Assembly: GCA_029817715.1 (NCBI GenBank)
Contig: JARUPY010000189.1
Coordinates: 496,001-560,000, forward strand
Reading direction: 5' to 3'
From: Melastoma dodecandrum
Lineage: Eukaryota > Streptophyta > Magnoliopsida > Myrtales > Melastomataceae
DNA length: 64,000 nt
The position numbers and the translations under genes were made by a program. The notes below the pieces were generated by a model. The model saw nothing but the letters and a program-made list of their open reading frames with translations. It was not told the DNA's origin and did no database searches. Shown piece after piece: positions 14,161-25,748 of the stretch. How positions within the stretch are numbered: the stretch's first letter is position 1; every line of letters starts with the position of its first letter.

Positions 14161-14270
14161 GGAAATACGACATCGTTTTTCGTCGTTTGGTACCAAGTAG
14201 GCATCGTTTGTTTTTCGTCGTTTCACGATTTTTCTTTTTTAAAACTAACCGTTTTCGTTTAACAACCAAC
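14100..14270 (+). promoter_or_regulatory. GGCCCA-box promoter remnant upstream of the CAND2-like pseudogene
   Basis: Within about 60 bases lie GGCCCA (twice over, as AGGCCCAAGCCCA), ATGGGCCT and TATGGGCCCA, the 'site II' type boxes bound by TCP factors in plants. They stand upstream of the first recognisable exon of the dead receptor gene, so the promoter appears better preserved than the coding region. Confidence 0.4.
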
Positions 14271-14284
14271 CGTCTGCTTTCAAC

Positions 14285-16371
14285 ATGCCCAATCCTGTCG
14301 ATCGTCGTCGTCCCCCTGTTCCCGACGTCCCTACCATCCAGTCTAGGGTTGGAACATCTCCCCGAATGCCTCCGATCGTTGTCTTTCTCCCTCCTATCGC
14401 GTCGTCTCCGGCTACCAACGATACTTCCTCCTCAACCCCGTCGTCGAACCCTAACTGCCATGGTTTCTTCTACAACGCGCTGTTGATCGTACCGTCGGTC
14501 GTCTTCGTCGGGTCTTGGCGTACCACGCCAGGAAGAATCTGTGCCATGGGAGGTCCCACGTCATGATTTCGTATTATTTTGGATCGTTAGTCCGCTTAAT
14601 CTCGCCTGGCGTTCACTTCAGGTGACTGGCAAACAAGTTGTGTTTTGTGTGGACTGTTGTGTCAATTTGCTATTGCTTAGGATTACTACTTGTAACTGAT
14701 GATATTTATGTGTTCTGTGGGTTTGGAAATGGAAGTTAGGAAGTAGGGAGATAGTTATCGGAATTCGGAAGTTGCTGCTCCAGGTTGATTTGAATCTTTT
14801 ATTTTCAGAGTGCGTTAGGATGCCATCTCGTATGATTGGAGCCGGATTAGGTTGCAATTATTTAATCCAGATTTCTGTTCCTCTTGGTTTTTCAAAATAA
14901 TGAGATGCAATAAACAAGACCTTTTGCTCTTCTCATTGATTGTGCAAGTTCTTTGTTTGGTTCTATTAGATGTTGGAATTCGAAGGAATGAATTTTACCT
15001 TTGTCGTGAAAGAAGCAAGCAGGGATTGACTGATTGGGTCACTGAGTGAATATTTGTTTGGAGGGCAACTGAAAAGCAGCTAATTTAACCTATCCGTAGC
15101 TATTTAAACTGGAAAATAGTTTGTGGAATCGGAGCAGTTCTTTTCTGTTTGTCATTGTATGCCAACTGTACCCTGATGTTTGATAAAGTTTAAACGTCGA
15201 AAAATGTTACAATGACCAGGGATGGCAATGTTCTCCGGCAAGGAGACTGCTTCTCGTCTTTGTTCACAACCATTGCACTGCTTTCTCTGGAGATAAGCCT
15301 GGTGGTTCTTCTTCTCCAAGGGCACTACATTAATGGTTGGGAAGCATCATCTAGAACTTCTCTTGTCAACGGGAGAATTGTGGGTGTAGATTTTCTTCTC
15401 AAGGTATTATGGCCCTATCCGATCTCTCCATTTATGCTTGGTGTATCATGCATGGATGCTTGACAATAGCTCCAAATATTTTCACTTGTTATCTTTTGCG
15501 ATAGCACATGATCTTTTATTGCTGAACTGTAAAAGCAGCTCCGGCTTACCGTATATTAAACCTTTTGCCTTCCTTGATTTTGTGAATCCGTCTTACCTTG
15601 AGTGAATTTGTTTTGCATATTTAGCTGCAAAATCTGTCTTATATGCATCTATACAATATTCATTGGAAAACTTCTTAAATTTCCTTGCAACGGTGTGCAG
15701 GATGCATATGTTTTTGGATTTTGAGTCCCTCTGTTTGTCGATATCAGGGTCACAAGCCATTGTGAAGTATTCATACAATGGCATTACTTGGCACATGTGG
15801 CTTCATCCTCTTTGTGTGATTCCCAAAATGGAGGGAGGAATTGCCGCGTTAGTATTTGATTTAGTCAGTACACATCCATTAGCATCGTGGGCCCTAGCCC
15901 TTGTTTTTGGCAGCTAGGCCATCATTCTACAGATATATCATTGTCATGTTCGTCTGTACATCGGTGGATCTCGTATCTTGTTTGTTTGCTGGTTTTGGGG
16001 CAGGCTTAGGCATCTGGTAAAGCCAAAATTTGTAGATTCTCTTGTGCTTGGTTAGAAATCTCGCGAACGATGAATTTTTACCATCGACATCTTTTGTGCG
16101 CAGGCTGTACAACATTCTAGTTCTGTGCTATCACTCGCTCTACCTTCCATTCCTCTACATGACCTTCCTTGCAGACTTTTCTTAAGTTAAAGGCACACCA
16201 TGTGTTTGTTCTTGTCAATCATGGTCTGGTTGGAGAATTTTCAGGCCTTCAATGTCACGTGCTTGACATTGAGCTCTTCGATCATGATTGCAGGAGGAAG
16301 ACTTCCCTTTGGACAATGCGTAGTACTCTGAAATGAAGGATGCTGGATTCTTCGGCGCGGACTGGGACTAG
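14285..16371 (+). pseudogene. Decayed multi-exon CAND2/CAND8-like (TPRA1 family) membrane receptor gene
   Basis: Five exon remnants are recognisable: about 14285-14621, 15220-15403, 15701-16016, 16104 to about 16180, and 16294-16371. Intact-looking GT-AG sites remain at several of them. They encode pieces typical of plant candidate G-protein-coupled receptors of the CAND2/TPRA1 family: NCHGFFYNALLIVPSVVFVG; a HARKN...MISYY segment; SLEISLVVLLLQGHY; GRIVGVDFLLK; FGF-stop-VPLFVDI; LYNILVLCYHSLYLPFLYM; and the family C-terminus YSEMKDAGFFGADWD followed by a stop. Lesions seen are frameshifts in exon 1 (near 14512 and again near 14570), a frameshift near 15237-15255, TGA at 15722-15724 where the family has Gly, TAG at 16321-16323 where it has Tyr, and loss of a normal donor after exon 4. 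Introns are retained, so this is not a processed copy. Family assignment is from memory of conserved motifs. Confidence 0.8.
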
Positions 16372-17029
16372 TACTCTTACAGTTCCGGGGAAGGCGGCTT
16401 ATCTCAGTGGCGGTACATGCTTTTTCTTGGTGGCTTCTGATTTGCCTTCGGTCATTGTAAAGGCAATTTGCATCATATGTATATTCGACGGCTCTGCAAA
16501 TTTTTTCCAGAACTTGTCTTCCGCCTTATTAAACATCTGCTTTCTTTGGAGACGTCTCCTGTAATTTTTTTTATTTGCATGACCATGCTTGTCTGCCCGA
16601 ATGTTCAACGACAAATGCCAGCTGTGGTCAATTCAAAAGATGATTCGTTTTGGCGGCGATTTGATCTTCAAATATTTGCAAAAGCCCAAGCCCCACACAA
16701 AAAGCAATGCAACTCAATCGGGGCTCCTCCTGAATACGTGGCACTTTCTCATTGGCTGGAAACTCGACAAAACGAGGACGAGACAAATTTAAAATAAGAG
16801 ACAACCTCGGAAGATGTCGAAATCGCGGACCGGATGCGCTACAGAATCACCACTAACTTGCCCCAGTTCCGCCAAACGAGTCCGAGAAAACGAAACCGGC
16901 CGTACGCACAACTCAAATTCGACTGAAGTCCCAGCCTTAGGTTGCAAAGTCGTCTTCTTTTTATTTCGATCTTTCGTCGGTTGTCTCTCTCTCTCTTGGT
17001 TGAGGAGGTTCTTCGAAGGCAAGGCGGCT

Positions 17030-20000
17030 ATGGCATCGGCGGCGTCAGGCTCGTCGGCAGTAGCGAGTGACCGGATGGTCGGAATTGTTTACGACGAGAG
17101 GATGTGTAAGCACAGCACTTACGACGGGGAGCCTCACCCTGAAAACCCTGACCGGATCAGAGTCATCTGGAACAAGCTCCAGGCTTCCGGCATCACTCGA
17201 AGGTTCGATTCTTTTTTCTTTTTTAATTGTGTCGAGTGAGTTTAATTGATAGCGAATGTTGGTTGGCTGATGTGACTGTGTTTGCGATGGGTCTTTCTCT
17301 GTGGCTTCGAAAAAAGGTCCAAGGGAGTCAAAGCCCTAATGTTTATTAGTAGTAGTGGAGGGCTCGGACAGAAAGCTTCAGATTGGTGGGGAATCAGAAT
17401 GCAATTCGTTTCTGCGTGCATGCGTGTGTAGCTCAAGGAGTAACTATTAATTTCTGGCTGAATGGCTCTATTTGATTGTTGATAATAAGCTGCTCCCCTA
17501 GCGCAAAACAACCTCTTTGCATAATCATACGATGGGATGCCCACTCCCGTAGAGTAGTGCCTTGAAATTGACATTTCAAAACTATGAAGATAGAAATTGT
17601 GCCTTGATGAGTTGATGAGTTTAATTTTGCTCGATTTATCAATTAGCCCGGCAGTTCGACTACACATGGATTTCATCAAGTCGACGGACATCAAGGCATG
17701 GTTTCTCTTTTAGGCTTTGTCACATAATGGTGATTGTTGAGGTGCATGTAATCTTGTCTTTGACTTATGCACTCGATTTGCCGAACCTTGGCATCAATTC
17801 TTGGTATCTACTTATGAACGCTCTAGGCAACTTACTTGTATGATGTTTCCAGGTACCATATCAAAGGAGGTACTATTTGTTTGCAATGTTTCCTTAAATT
17901 AACTAGTCTGGCCACCTATCCAGGTGTGAGATCTTGAATGCCAAAGAAGCGAAGGATATGCAAATTTCGCTTGTCCATGGAAAAGATCATGTTAACTTGG
18001 TCAGAAACATAAGCTCCAAGCAGTACAACTCCCGCAGAAATAAAATTGCATCTAGGTGGAACTCCATATACTTGAATGAAGGATCATCAGAAGCTGCTTA
18101 TGTTGCTGCTGGCTCAGTCATTGAGGTAACCACTTTTTGAAGTTATCGGTTGCTTTCGGTGGAAAAACTTACATGATACAATTTAGTGTATGTCGGCCTT
18201 TATAATATCCATCTTCACGTCCTTATAACGTGACACAGATGAGACTGACATGCGTTCTTTATCTGATTAATGCAAAATATCTTTTAAGAATTACCCTTTC
18301 AACTTTTGAGTAGTTATTAACCCTGTTCTTCTTTTCACAGTTATCTGAAAAGGTTGCACAAGGAGAGTTGAATTCTGGTTTCGCGATTGTTCGGCCCCCA
18401 GGTCATCACGCAGAACGTGATGAAGCAATGGGATTTTGCCTTTACAATAATGTGGCTATTGCAGCTAGTTGTCTTCTCAATAATGAAGTACTGCCTTCCA
18501 TATGAATCTCTGCAATTTTGTGCAGTTAATAGCATGCTGTGTTCTAATAGTGACTCTAACAAGCCTTGTTCTATATATGTGGTAGGATTTAGGTATTAGA
18601 AAGATTCTGATTGTGGACTGGGATGTTCACCATGGCAACGGTACCCAGAAGATGTTCTATAACGATCCTCGAGTGCTGTTCTTCTCTGTTCACAGGTGCA
18701 GCTCTCTCCAAGAGACCAGTTATCATTCAAGTTTGATCGTTGAATGGATTACCTTGCTGAAATGGATTGAGGAGTGATTTTCAGTTCTTGTCCCGTTGTT
18801 GGAGATATAGCCTACTAGTTTTACCTGAGTGCAACGCATTGTTTGACATTACGACAGGCATGAGTTTGGGACATTTTATCCCGGCAACGATGATGGGGAT
18901 TACACTATGATTGGAGAAGGGGAAGGAGCAGGATATAATATTAATGTTCCCTGGGAGAATGCTCGTTGTGGAGATGCTGACTATCTTGCGGTATGGGACC
19001 ACATTCTGATCCCTGTGGTAAAATGTTTCCACCCGGACATGATTATTGTATCTGCAGGCTTCGATGCAGGTGATTTCATCATCATCTTTTCTGTTACTTA
19101 TTTGGGCCTTTTCTTTGACAATGTGCTTCAACCAGGATCTCTGATTTTGCTTTATTTGTCCTAAGTAATACTTATTTTCTTTTGTCGCTTTCCTAGCCAT
19201 TGCTGATCCTCTTGGAGGTTGCCGTGTTTCACCTTATGGATACTCGATGATGTTGAAGCAGGTCAGCAACCTTGTTAATACATCTTCTCCTAACCTAACT
19301 TTGTAGATTTATATTGTGTCGATGCACATGGGGGCAAAGTCTTCAACTATTTTATGCTCCGAGTAAACCTTTTGGATGGCCTATTCTTTTTATCCCGTTG
19401 CTGTGAACATCATTAATGGCGGGGTGTAATACTTATTAGTCATAATGCTAAAAGGTTGTTGGTGTTTGTTTCAGTTGATGCCCTTTGCTGGCGGTAAGAT
19501 TGTACTTGCACTGGAAGGGGGTTACAACCTGACATCAATAGCAAATTCTGCCCTTGCATGCATGGAAGTTCTTTTGGATGGGAAAGCAGCTGAAGGATCT
19601 GCTGAAGCCTATCCATTTGAGTCTACATGGCGAGTGATTCAAGCAGTAAGTTGTCTAAATTATTTTTCAAGGAGTGACAAAAGATACGAGGTTGTTTTCG
19701 GGGCAGCAGTGTCTGAGCTGATAATAAATTTCTTGGCAGGTTCGCAGTAAATTGAAAACTTTCTGGCCAGTACTGGCTGATGACTTACCTACAAAGTTAA
19801 CGAGCCAAAGAACAACTATTCCTGTATGCTTCTTTTCTCTGATTATTGCTTTTCTTTGCTCGGAATGATGTTCTCTGAGTCTGAATGGGCTAAGCTTGTC
19901 ATCGGTCCTCTTCATTGTCCGATTCCACTTTGAAGTAGAACTAACTCGGAAGTGATGGTGCCATCAATAAAAATATGTGCATCTTAAGATGCTTCTATCT

Positions 20001-21427
20001 TCCCAAGTCGACTTTTATCTGGCTTTTAATCTGAAGTTTTGTCTCTCAAAGCGGTGATGACTAACTTTCCCTGTTGTGGCAGATTCTAGTATCAAGTTCT
20101 GATTCTGACAGTGAAGTTGAAAAGGAACCTGTGCCTTCCTTTGGAAATATTGAACAGCTACTAGAGGATGTTATTCAACCACTTTCGACTCTCAAAGTTG
20201 ATGAAGATGGAGGTAAACTGATCTCTCAAAAAAAAAAAAAAAAAAATCAAAGTTGTTGAAGACAAACAATATTGTAAAGTTATCCATGATTAGTTCCTAC
20301 CCTTTTGACTTGCAGTGCGTTCACCTAGTCTAAATGCAACTAAAGACTACACGGTTTTTTCATCATGGAGGTCAGAGCTTTCAAACGTCGAGATCTGGTA
20401 TGCTACTTTTGGATCTAACATGTGGAAACCAAGGTTCCTTTGCTACATTGAAGGCGGTCAGGTAGTAACTCTCGGCAATTAAACCCTGTTACTTCTGATG
20501 ATTCTAGGGAAAATAATCATTGATGAATTCTTGGTAACCTGCTAAAAAGTCAAATCATTACAAACTTTTTTTCCCATTTGTTTGCTATTGTTCATTTCAG
20601 GTGGATGGAATGCAAAGGTCGTGCATCGGCTCAAATGACAAGACCCCACCAAAAGAAATCATGTGGAAGACTTTCCCTCACCGTTTGTTCTTCGGTCGGG
20701 AATCAACACGGACATGGGGTTTAGGAGGGGTTGCTTTCCTTCTACCTGAAAGTAGCAGCCTGGACAAGTCGCACCTCTGCTTGTATAGAATAACGTAAGC
20801 GAGTCTCCTCCCTCTCTTGGTCGCGTTGGAGTTAACATGTTATGCCACGGCAACTTTATCATGGATGACCAAGTTTGGTTCGTTTCTCCATAGGCTAGAG
20901 CAGTTCAATGACATCCTGTATCAGGAGAACATAGCGATTCGTGATGCATCTGCTCCTTTTGTTGATATTGGTTGCTTGAGCACTCTGGAGGATCGAAGAT
21001 CGATGTGCGTTGAAGCTCTTAAGGTATGGCTTCCCAAAGACTCATCCTGATGATGGACTTCCCCAGTACACACGGACAGCTAGGAATTTGATCTGATCAA
21101 TCTGCTTGCAGAAGGGATGGTACTATAACGTAGTGCTCCTGGGAACAGAACACGGCATCCCAATTCTCACGATGACGTACGCCACAATTCTTCCGTCTCA
21201 CGTAAATCAACCAATGACTTTTAAAGTTAGTTGATTTCTGTTTGGTGCTTGACATGTCTAGGTGCTCGCACTCAGATGCCGAGGCCTTTAAGTCCGGTGC
21301 TATTCCGTGTCGGGGTCCAAGCAAGGAATACAAGTCAACATTAGTGCGGGGTCTGGTGGAAGGCGGTCAGTTTTCGGAGGAGGATGCAGTGGCATATATC
21401 AAGGAATCCGCTAGTAGACCCTTGTAG
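17030..21427 (+). CDS. HDA5: Class II histone deacetylase with C-terminal GGCT-like domain (HDA5 type)
   Basis: Fourteen exons: 17030-17202, 17924-18125, 18341-18487, 18586-18695, 18858-19069, 19197-19261, 19475-19645, 19740-19823, 20083-20212, 20316-20461, 20601-20794, 20894-21023, 21112-21176 and 21262-21427. They total 1995 nt (664 residues) in continuous frame. The deacetylase domain covers about residues 15-390, with [14 protein letters not shown], the zinc/active-site motif [15 protein letters not shown] and LEGGYN. After an acidic linker ([12 protein letters not shown]), the C-terminal part (about 440-664) begins with YATFGSNMW, like the YGSNM loop of gamma-glutamylcyclotransferase/AIG2 folds. 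It continues with [11 protein letters not shown] and ends [10 protein letters not shown]. Family role: removal of acetyl groups from histones and other proteins; Arabidopsis HDA5 represses FLC with HDA6 partners. An in-frame ATG at 16814 lies in the leader; 17030 fits the family start. Intron 9 has a long A tract near 20227. Confidence 0.93.
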
Positions 21428-22072
21428 ATTTATGTATCAAAGTCCCCCCCGATTTATGTCCCATTCTGCTCAACTATTGCGTTGTTATTATTATTACAAC
21501 TCGTGAATTGTAGGCCAGCTAGTGAAGCCTCTGGCTGCCTTTGCCTGGTAGTAAGATTTGGCATCTGCCCTAACTTATGCGCTTGCTGTAAGAACATTGG
21601 ACATATATTTATATCATATCCTTTGGTATCATCTTTATTAAATATTGCATACGTAATAGCTACGATTAAATTTTGTTAGTATTATTATTCGTTTGTTTTT
21701 TAGAGCGGTTTCTATATAACCTTTGTGGGAACTCCTCTAAGCCAGTCTCACCAACCGTCGTCATCCTCGGACACAACTCACGTGTAGGAAGAAAAAAAAA
21801 ATAAAAAAACTGAACGAATCTACCAAACCAAGAAGAAAATCTCTGGGAGGAAAGTTGCTGTTTGTTTTTGTTCCTCGTATCCTTTCCAAACGGTAACTTC
21901 TTCCTTCTTCCCTTTTCCTTATTGGATTCGATTGGATTGGAACGGCGCTTTGGTGATGTGGCTGCGGGCGTTTTTTTTTTTGTGGGGGAGGGGGGGGGGG
22001 GGGGGGGGGATGGTGGGGGGTTCCTTCTTCTGAGATCGTTTTGTTTGTGATAGGCATTGATCCGGGTTGATT
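21428..22072 (+). promoter_or_regulatory. Promoter and leader of the phosphoserine phosphatase gene, with a poly-G tract
   Basis: The HDA5 3' untranslated region occupies the first part. The PSP leader contains a T11 run near 21971, then TGTGGGGGA followed by about 20 consecutive G (around 21991-22009) and GGTGGGGGG. This purine block could form G-quadruplex structure in DNA or, if it is transcribed, in RNA. A leader intron (about 21893 to 22053) is possible and would remove it; I cannot decide. No ORF is supported. Confidence 0.4.
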
Positions 22073-24145
22073 ATGGAGTCATTACGGTGCTCGCGGATCG
22101 GCACGGTCAGATTCCATTCGAGGGAAGTCAGATCTCCTGCTGTTCGTGTGTTTTCCTTGAGGTTGAGGAATACCTTATGTAATAAAGTTCAGGCGGCCAT
22201 GAGCTTCGAATCGAAGGCATCCAACTCTGGGGCAGCTTCGGTTCAACCTCTTGAGAGCTCTGGATCGAGCCGTTACGGAAATATATCGCCTTCCAAAGGT
22301 TCTGTTCTCTCTCTAGCTGTGGTATTGGTGTAGAAAGGTATTATGTGTGAAGAAGTTGCATGACAGGAGTTGTTGATTAATGGTTGATTTTCGCTTCCGA
22401 ACCTGTAGAAGTTCTGGCTGTGTGGAGAAATGCCGATGCGGTATGCTTCGATGTGGATAGCACTGTGTGTGTTGACGAGGGGATTGACGAGCTAGCTGAA
22501 TTTTGTGGTGCTGGGAAGGCTGTCGCAGAATGGACTGCAAGGTATTCTTTTTATTCTTGGAGTAATCTTTGAGTCGGTAGTTACTTTGATGATTTCCAAT
22601 ACCTATGCTGCATCGCTACAGGGCAATGGGTGGTTCTGTTCCTTTTGAGGAGGCCTTGGCTGCGAGGTTGGCCTTATTCAAACCATCATTGACTCAAGTT
22701 GAGGATTTTCTGGCGAAGAGGCCCCCAAGGTATGAGAGCCTCCATCAACAACTGGGGATAGAATAAATGAACTTGCTAGAAACATCATCTTGAGAGATTT
22801 TTTTGTGATATTATGTCCTTTTATAATGGCTTATTGGCGTAGACAATGATGCAAGATAGAGACAACATTTATAGGCAAGTTTAGGTTTCTCAATGTACGA
22901 GTAACAGGGGAGTACTGACTTAATGTATCACGCGATCTGAAAATCTTGGACTGTAATAATGTTGAATTAGATTCTTGGTAAAATGTAGGGGATATTCTGA
23001 TCTTTCTCTCAGGTTGCATGTTAGAAGACTTCTATAAACATTGATTATCACCTTTGTTGTTTCCTTTGTACGCTTCTTGTTTGCTTTGATGCTCTTGCAA
23101 AGTGTATTTTCTCTGCCGGATCTCTCCCTTTGCTTGTTCATGTTATTCACCCGCAGTTTGTGTTCTCGTTTCTTTGAGAAATGTCCTCCAGGATTTCCCC
23201 TGGCATTGACGAGCTGGTTGCAAAGTTGAAGGCCAATAAGAAAGATGTGTACCTAGTCTCCGGAGGTTTTCGCCAAATGATCAATGTAATTAATTTCCCC
23301 ATCTCTGTCTGTTTTTCAAAGTCAGATTCTTGCATAATAGTAAAACTAAGTTCTGCTGCTTTTGAAAGATTAAGCACTGTCTGAGATTTGTTCATTTGAA
23401 CTTCCCAATTCAATTTCAGTTGACTAATCCTGTGGCGTGAATTTCTTTCAAGCCTGTTGCCAGAATACTGGGGATTCCACGCGAAAGCATCTTTGCCAAT
23501 CAATTGCTTTTTCAAAGTTCTGGAGAGTTCTCTGGATTTGATGTGAATGAACCCACCTCCAGGAGTGGAGGAAAAGCCACTGCAGTGCAACAGATTAGGA
23601 AGGTCCTTCTCATTCTCAAGCCACGTTGGTTTTATCCATCATTGTATCATCTCTTGCTACTCCATTCTTTTTTATAACTGGACAGGCTCGTGGATACAAG
23701 TCTTTAGTGATGATTGGGGATGGCGCGACCGACCTTGAGGTTAGTGATGCTATTTTCTTTAATTGTAATAATTGATTTCCATGTTTCTGCTCAAACCCCT
23801 TAGATGAATCGACAGCCAGAGCTGTACTTTCCATTAGTCTTAATGCGGGGTTTATTCATTGCACTTAGTCGTTTTTGTATAGCTGCTAAGTTGAGCACTA
23901 ACTCTAGGAACTGAGGACTGAATTTCTGGGAAGGCCGCGTCTTGCAATTGTTGGGAAGCAGGAAGATTGTTGATATCACATTCTTCTTCTTACAGAATCA
24001 GCTTCTTAACTTTTTGTAGGCTCGTCAGCCGGGAGGTGCAGACTTGTTCATTTGTTATGCTGGAGTTCAACTTCGGGATGCGGTTGCTGCCAAAGCTGAT
24101 TGGTTGGTCTTCAACTTTGAGGACTTAATCAATAACTTGGGATAG
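22073..24145 (+). CDS. PSP: Phosphoserine phosphatase, plastid-targeted
   Basis: Seven exons: 22073-22298, 22409-22541, 22622-22729, 23192-23285, 23453-23602, 23686-23739 and 24020-24145. They sum to 891 nt (296 residues), matching the known plant enzyme length. The first about 75 residues are Ser/Arg-rich and low in acidic residues, as for a chloroplast transit peptide. HAD-family motifs follow: motif I CFDVDSTVCVDEG (nucleophile and acid/base Asp), motif II with Ser in VSGGFRQM, the conserved Lys in SGGKATA, and motif III GDGATDLEA. It catalyses the last step of the phosphorylated serine pathway, O-phosphoserine to serine, in the plastid. The start is the ATG at 22073, two codons after a TTG that also lies in frame. 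No lesions are seen. Confidence 0.93.
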
Positions 24146-24746
24146 CTTGTTACTTCAAGGCATGGTCATGGACTGCTTGAGCAAGCCAGCAGAAAATGGG
24201 ACTCTCTTCCCATTCGTTAGCAAGTGATCACATTCTTTGCTTTGAGATCCTTAGATGCGATGATTCCAAGGCATTATTATTCATCTCATGATATAGTCCT
24301 TAAAAGGTTACCCCGGGAACATGGGCTTGTTGGTGATTTTTGTTACTAAAAATTAGACCAATAATGGTTACAATGCCTATAAAATTTTATTAATATAGCG
24401 CGCGCTCTCTTTCTGCATATTTATTGGTGAGTAGTACATGGCATAAAACACTTTAATTCTAGCAAGCGAATATCCTTCAAAGTGGGGCTTTAACATAACA
24501 TCCGTCTGCTGCATAAGAGCAAAACAGCGAAATCTCCACAACAGTAAATCTGATTAAAACATCTTAACTATATGCCTCATACACCAAGTTCATTTACCAG
24601 TCCCCGCGAAAGGTATGGCTTTCAGAGCAAGTGCGGCGAACTCAGTTACCACTAAGACTAAAAAATGATAAGCTGCCTCTCAATGCTGATGCGAATCCAG
24701 AGTCAGAAAGGCTTCATGAGAAGCAGCCAGGCTGAAGAGGGCAATC
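24146..24746. other. Convergent 3' ends of PSP and TOM5
   Basis: No gene seen. PSP (plus) and TOM5 (minus) end tail-to-tail here, and the interval probably contains both 3' untranslated regions. It is AT-rich around 24.35-24.5 kb. Confidence 0.5.
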
Positions 24747-25163
24747 TCAGACGGCCATGAGATCACCATATTCTCGCATCAGTATAATGGCCCCCACGAA
24801 CATCCCAGCAGCTCGCAGCAAGCTCTGAACATTAGAGAAAACAGAGAAGATCATGACACACTTACAAAAAGAAAGCTGAATCATGTACTCATTCATATCA
24901 AGATGACAGCATCGGACAGCCGCATAAACTAGCGAGACAAAGCTCGATCACAATCAAATCGTCAGAATGCACCCAAATACCCCGGCTCCGAAATTCCCAC
25001 TGTCGACCAGCAGAAGGTGGCCAATAGATTATCAACCCCAAAACAATCAAGAGGAATCGAGCCCGATTCAAAGTACCTTGTTGACGTCCCAGTTCCGCTC
25101 GTTCTGGACCTGGGAACGCCAAAACGCCTTCACCTTTTCCACCGAGATCACGCCGCCCGCCAT
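24747..25163 (-). CDS. TOM5: Mitochondrial import receptor subunit TOM5 homologue
   Basis: Two exons, 25163-25077 and 24824-24747, encode only 54 residues, so the gene is easy to miss. Exon 1 reads MAGGVISVEKVKAFWRSQVQ; exon 2 encodes LLRAAGMFVGAIILMREYGD and ends LMAV. Frame is kept at a phase-0 junction with GT-AG. The sequence fits the small tail-anchored TOM5 of plants: a charged cytosolic N-terminal half and one C-terminal membrane span (about residues 32-48). The family's role is in the TOM complex of the outer mitochondrial membrane, helping pass preproteins to TOM40. It is transcribed divergently from the neighbouring small gene across about 200 bp. Confidence 0.85.
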
Positions 25164-25364
25164 CGTCCGAGAATCCAACTTCTTCTTTCGTGGAGTTTTT
25201 TCCTAGTGTGATTTTGTGAGTCTAGGGTTTCAGATTGGGATAATTTGGTTTGGTGGAAACAGCCCCGGCCCAATTACCGCCGAAGCCCAATATCAACAAA
25301 GCCGTACGTCGTCGTCCAATTCTTCCGCTGCCGTTTCCTCAATCGCTCCGCATCCCAATCGCCG
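25164..25364. promoter_or_regulatory. Short bidirectional promoter between TOM5 and the small conserved gene
   Basis: Only 201 bases separate the two start codons. The interval includes GGCCCAATTACCGCCG and AAGCCCAAT near 25266-25290, which are site II-like (TGGGCY) boxes common in plant genes for mitochondrial and ribosomal proteins. Confidence 0.5.
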
Positions 25365-25748
25365 ATGGCTAAGCCCTCGACCTCCTTCCTACAGAGCCTA
25401 ACAAAGTTTTCCAAGAAGCCGTGGGAGATCACAGGCCCATGCGCCTCTCCGGAGTACCTTCCAGCCATCCCTAAGGCTGTAGACTGGCGGGTCCCCAGCC
25501 CGGCCACTCCCGCGATCAAGCCCTGCGTCCCTACCTCCCTCCCCGAGACAGTCTACGACATCAAGTACTTCCCCCGCGATCAGCGCCGCAACCGATCTCC
25601 GATCAGGAAGATCTTGCTCAGGAAGGATGATGCGTTGAAGATGATGAGCGAGAGGAAGGAGTTCTCCCCCGAGGAATTTCCGCCCGTTTATCTGACGAAG
25701 ATAATCGAAGAGGATCAGAATGCCATTGGTGGTGGTTACCAGAAGTAG
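25365..25748 (+). CDS. Small conserved plant protein, possibly mitochondrial, function unknown
   Basis: Single exon, 127 residues, starting MAKPSTSFLQSLTKFSKKPW and ending AIGGGYQK. The opening stretch is rich in Ser and Lys with no acidic residues, compatible with an organelle-targeting or surface-binding segment. The centre is Pro-rich with two Cys (GPCASPEY and KPCVPTS), followed by a basic block (DQRRNRSPIRK) and an acidic tail. It feels familiar as a conserved plant protein, and its head-to-head pairing with TOM5 suggests a mitochondrial link, but I cannot name it with confidence. The open frame continues upstream to 25245; the ATG at 25365 is preferred because the protein pattern begins there. 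Confidence 0.7.
   Translation: MAKPSTSFLQSLTKFSKKPWEITGPCASPEYLPAIPKAVDWRVPSPATPAIKPCVPTSLPETVYDIKYFPRDQRRNRSPIRKILLRKDDALKMMSERKEFSPEEFPPVYLTKIIEEDQNAIGGGYQK

Noticed and set aside
16814..17029. N-terminal extension of HDA5 from an upstream in-frame ATG
   Set aside because: The encoded residues are unlike the family, and the start at 17030 gives the expected length.
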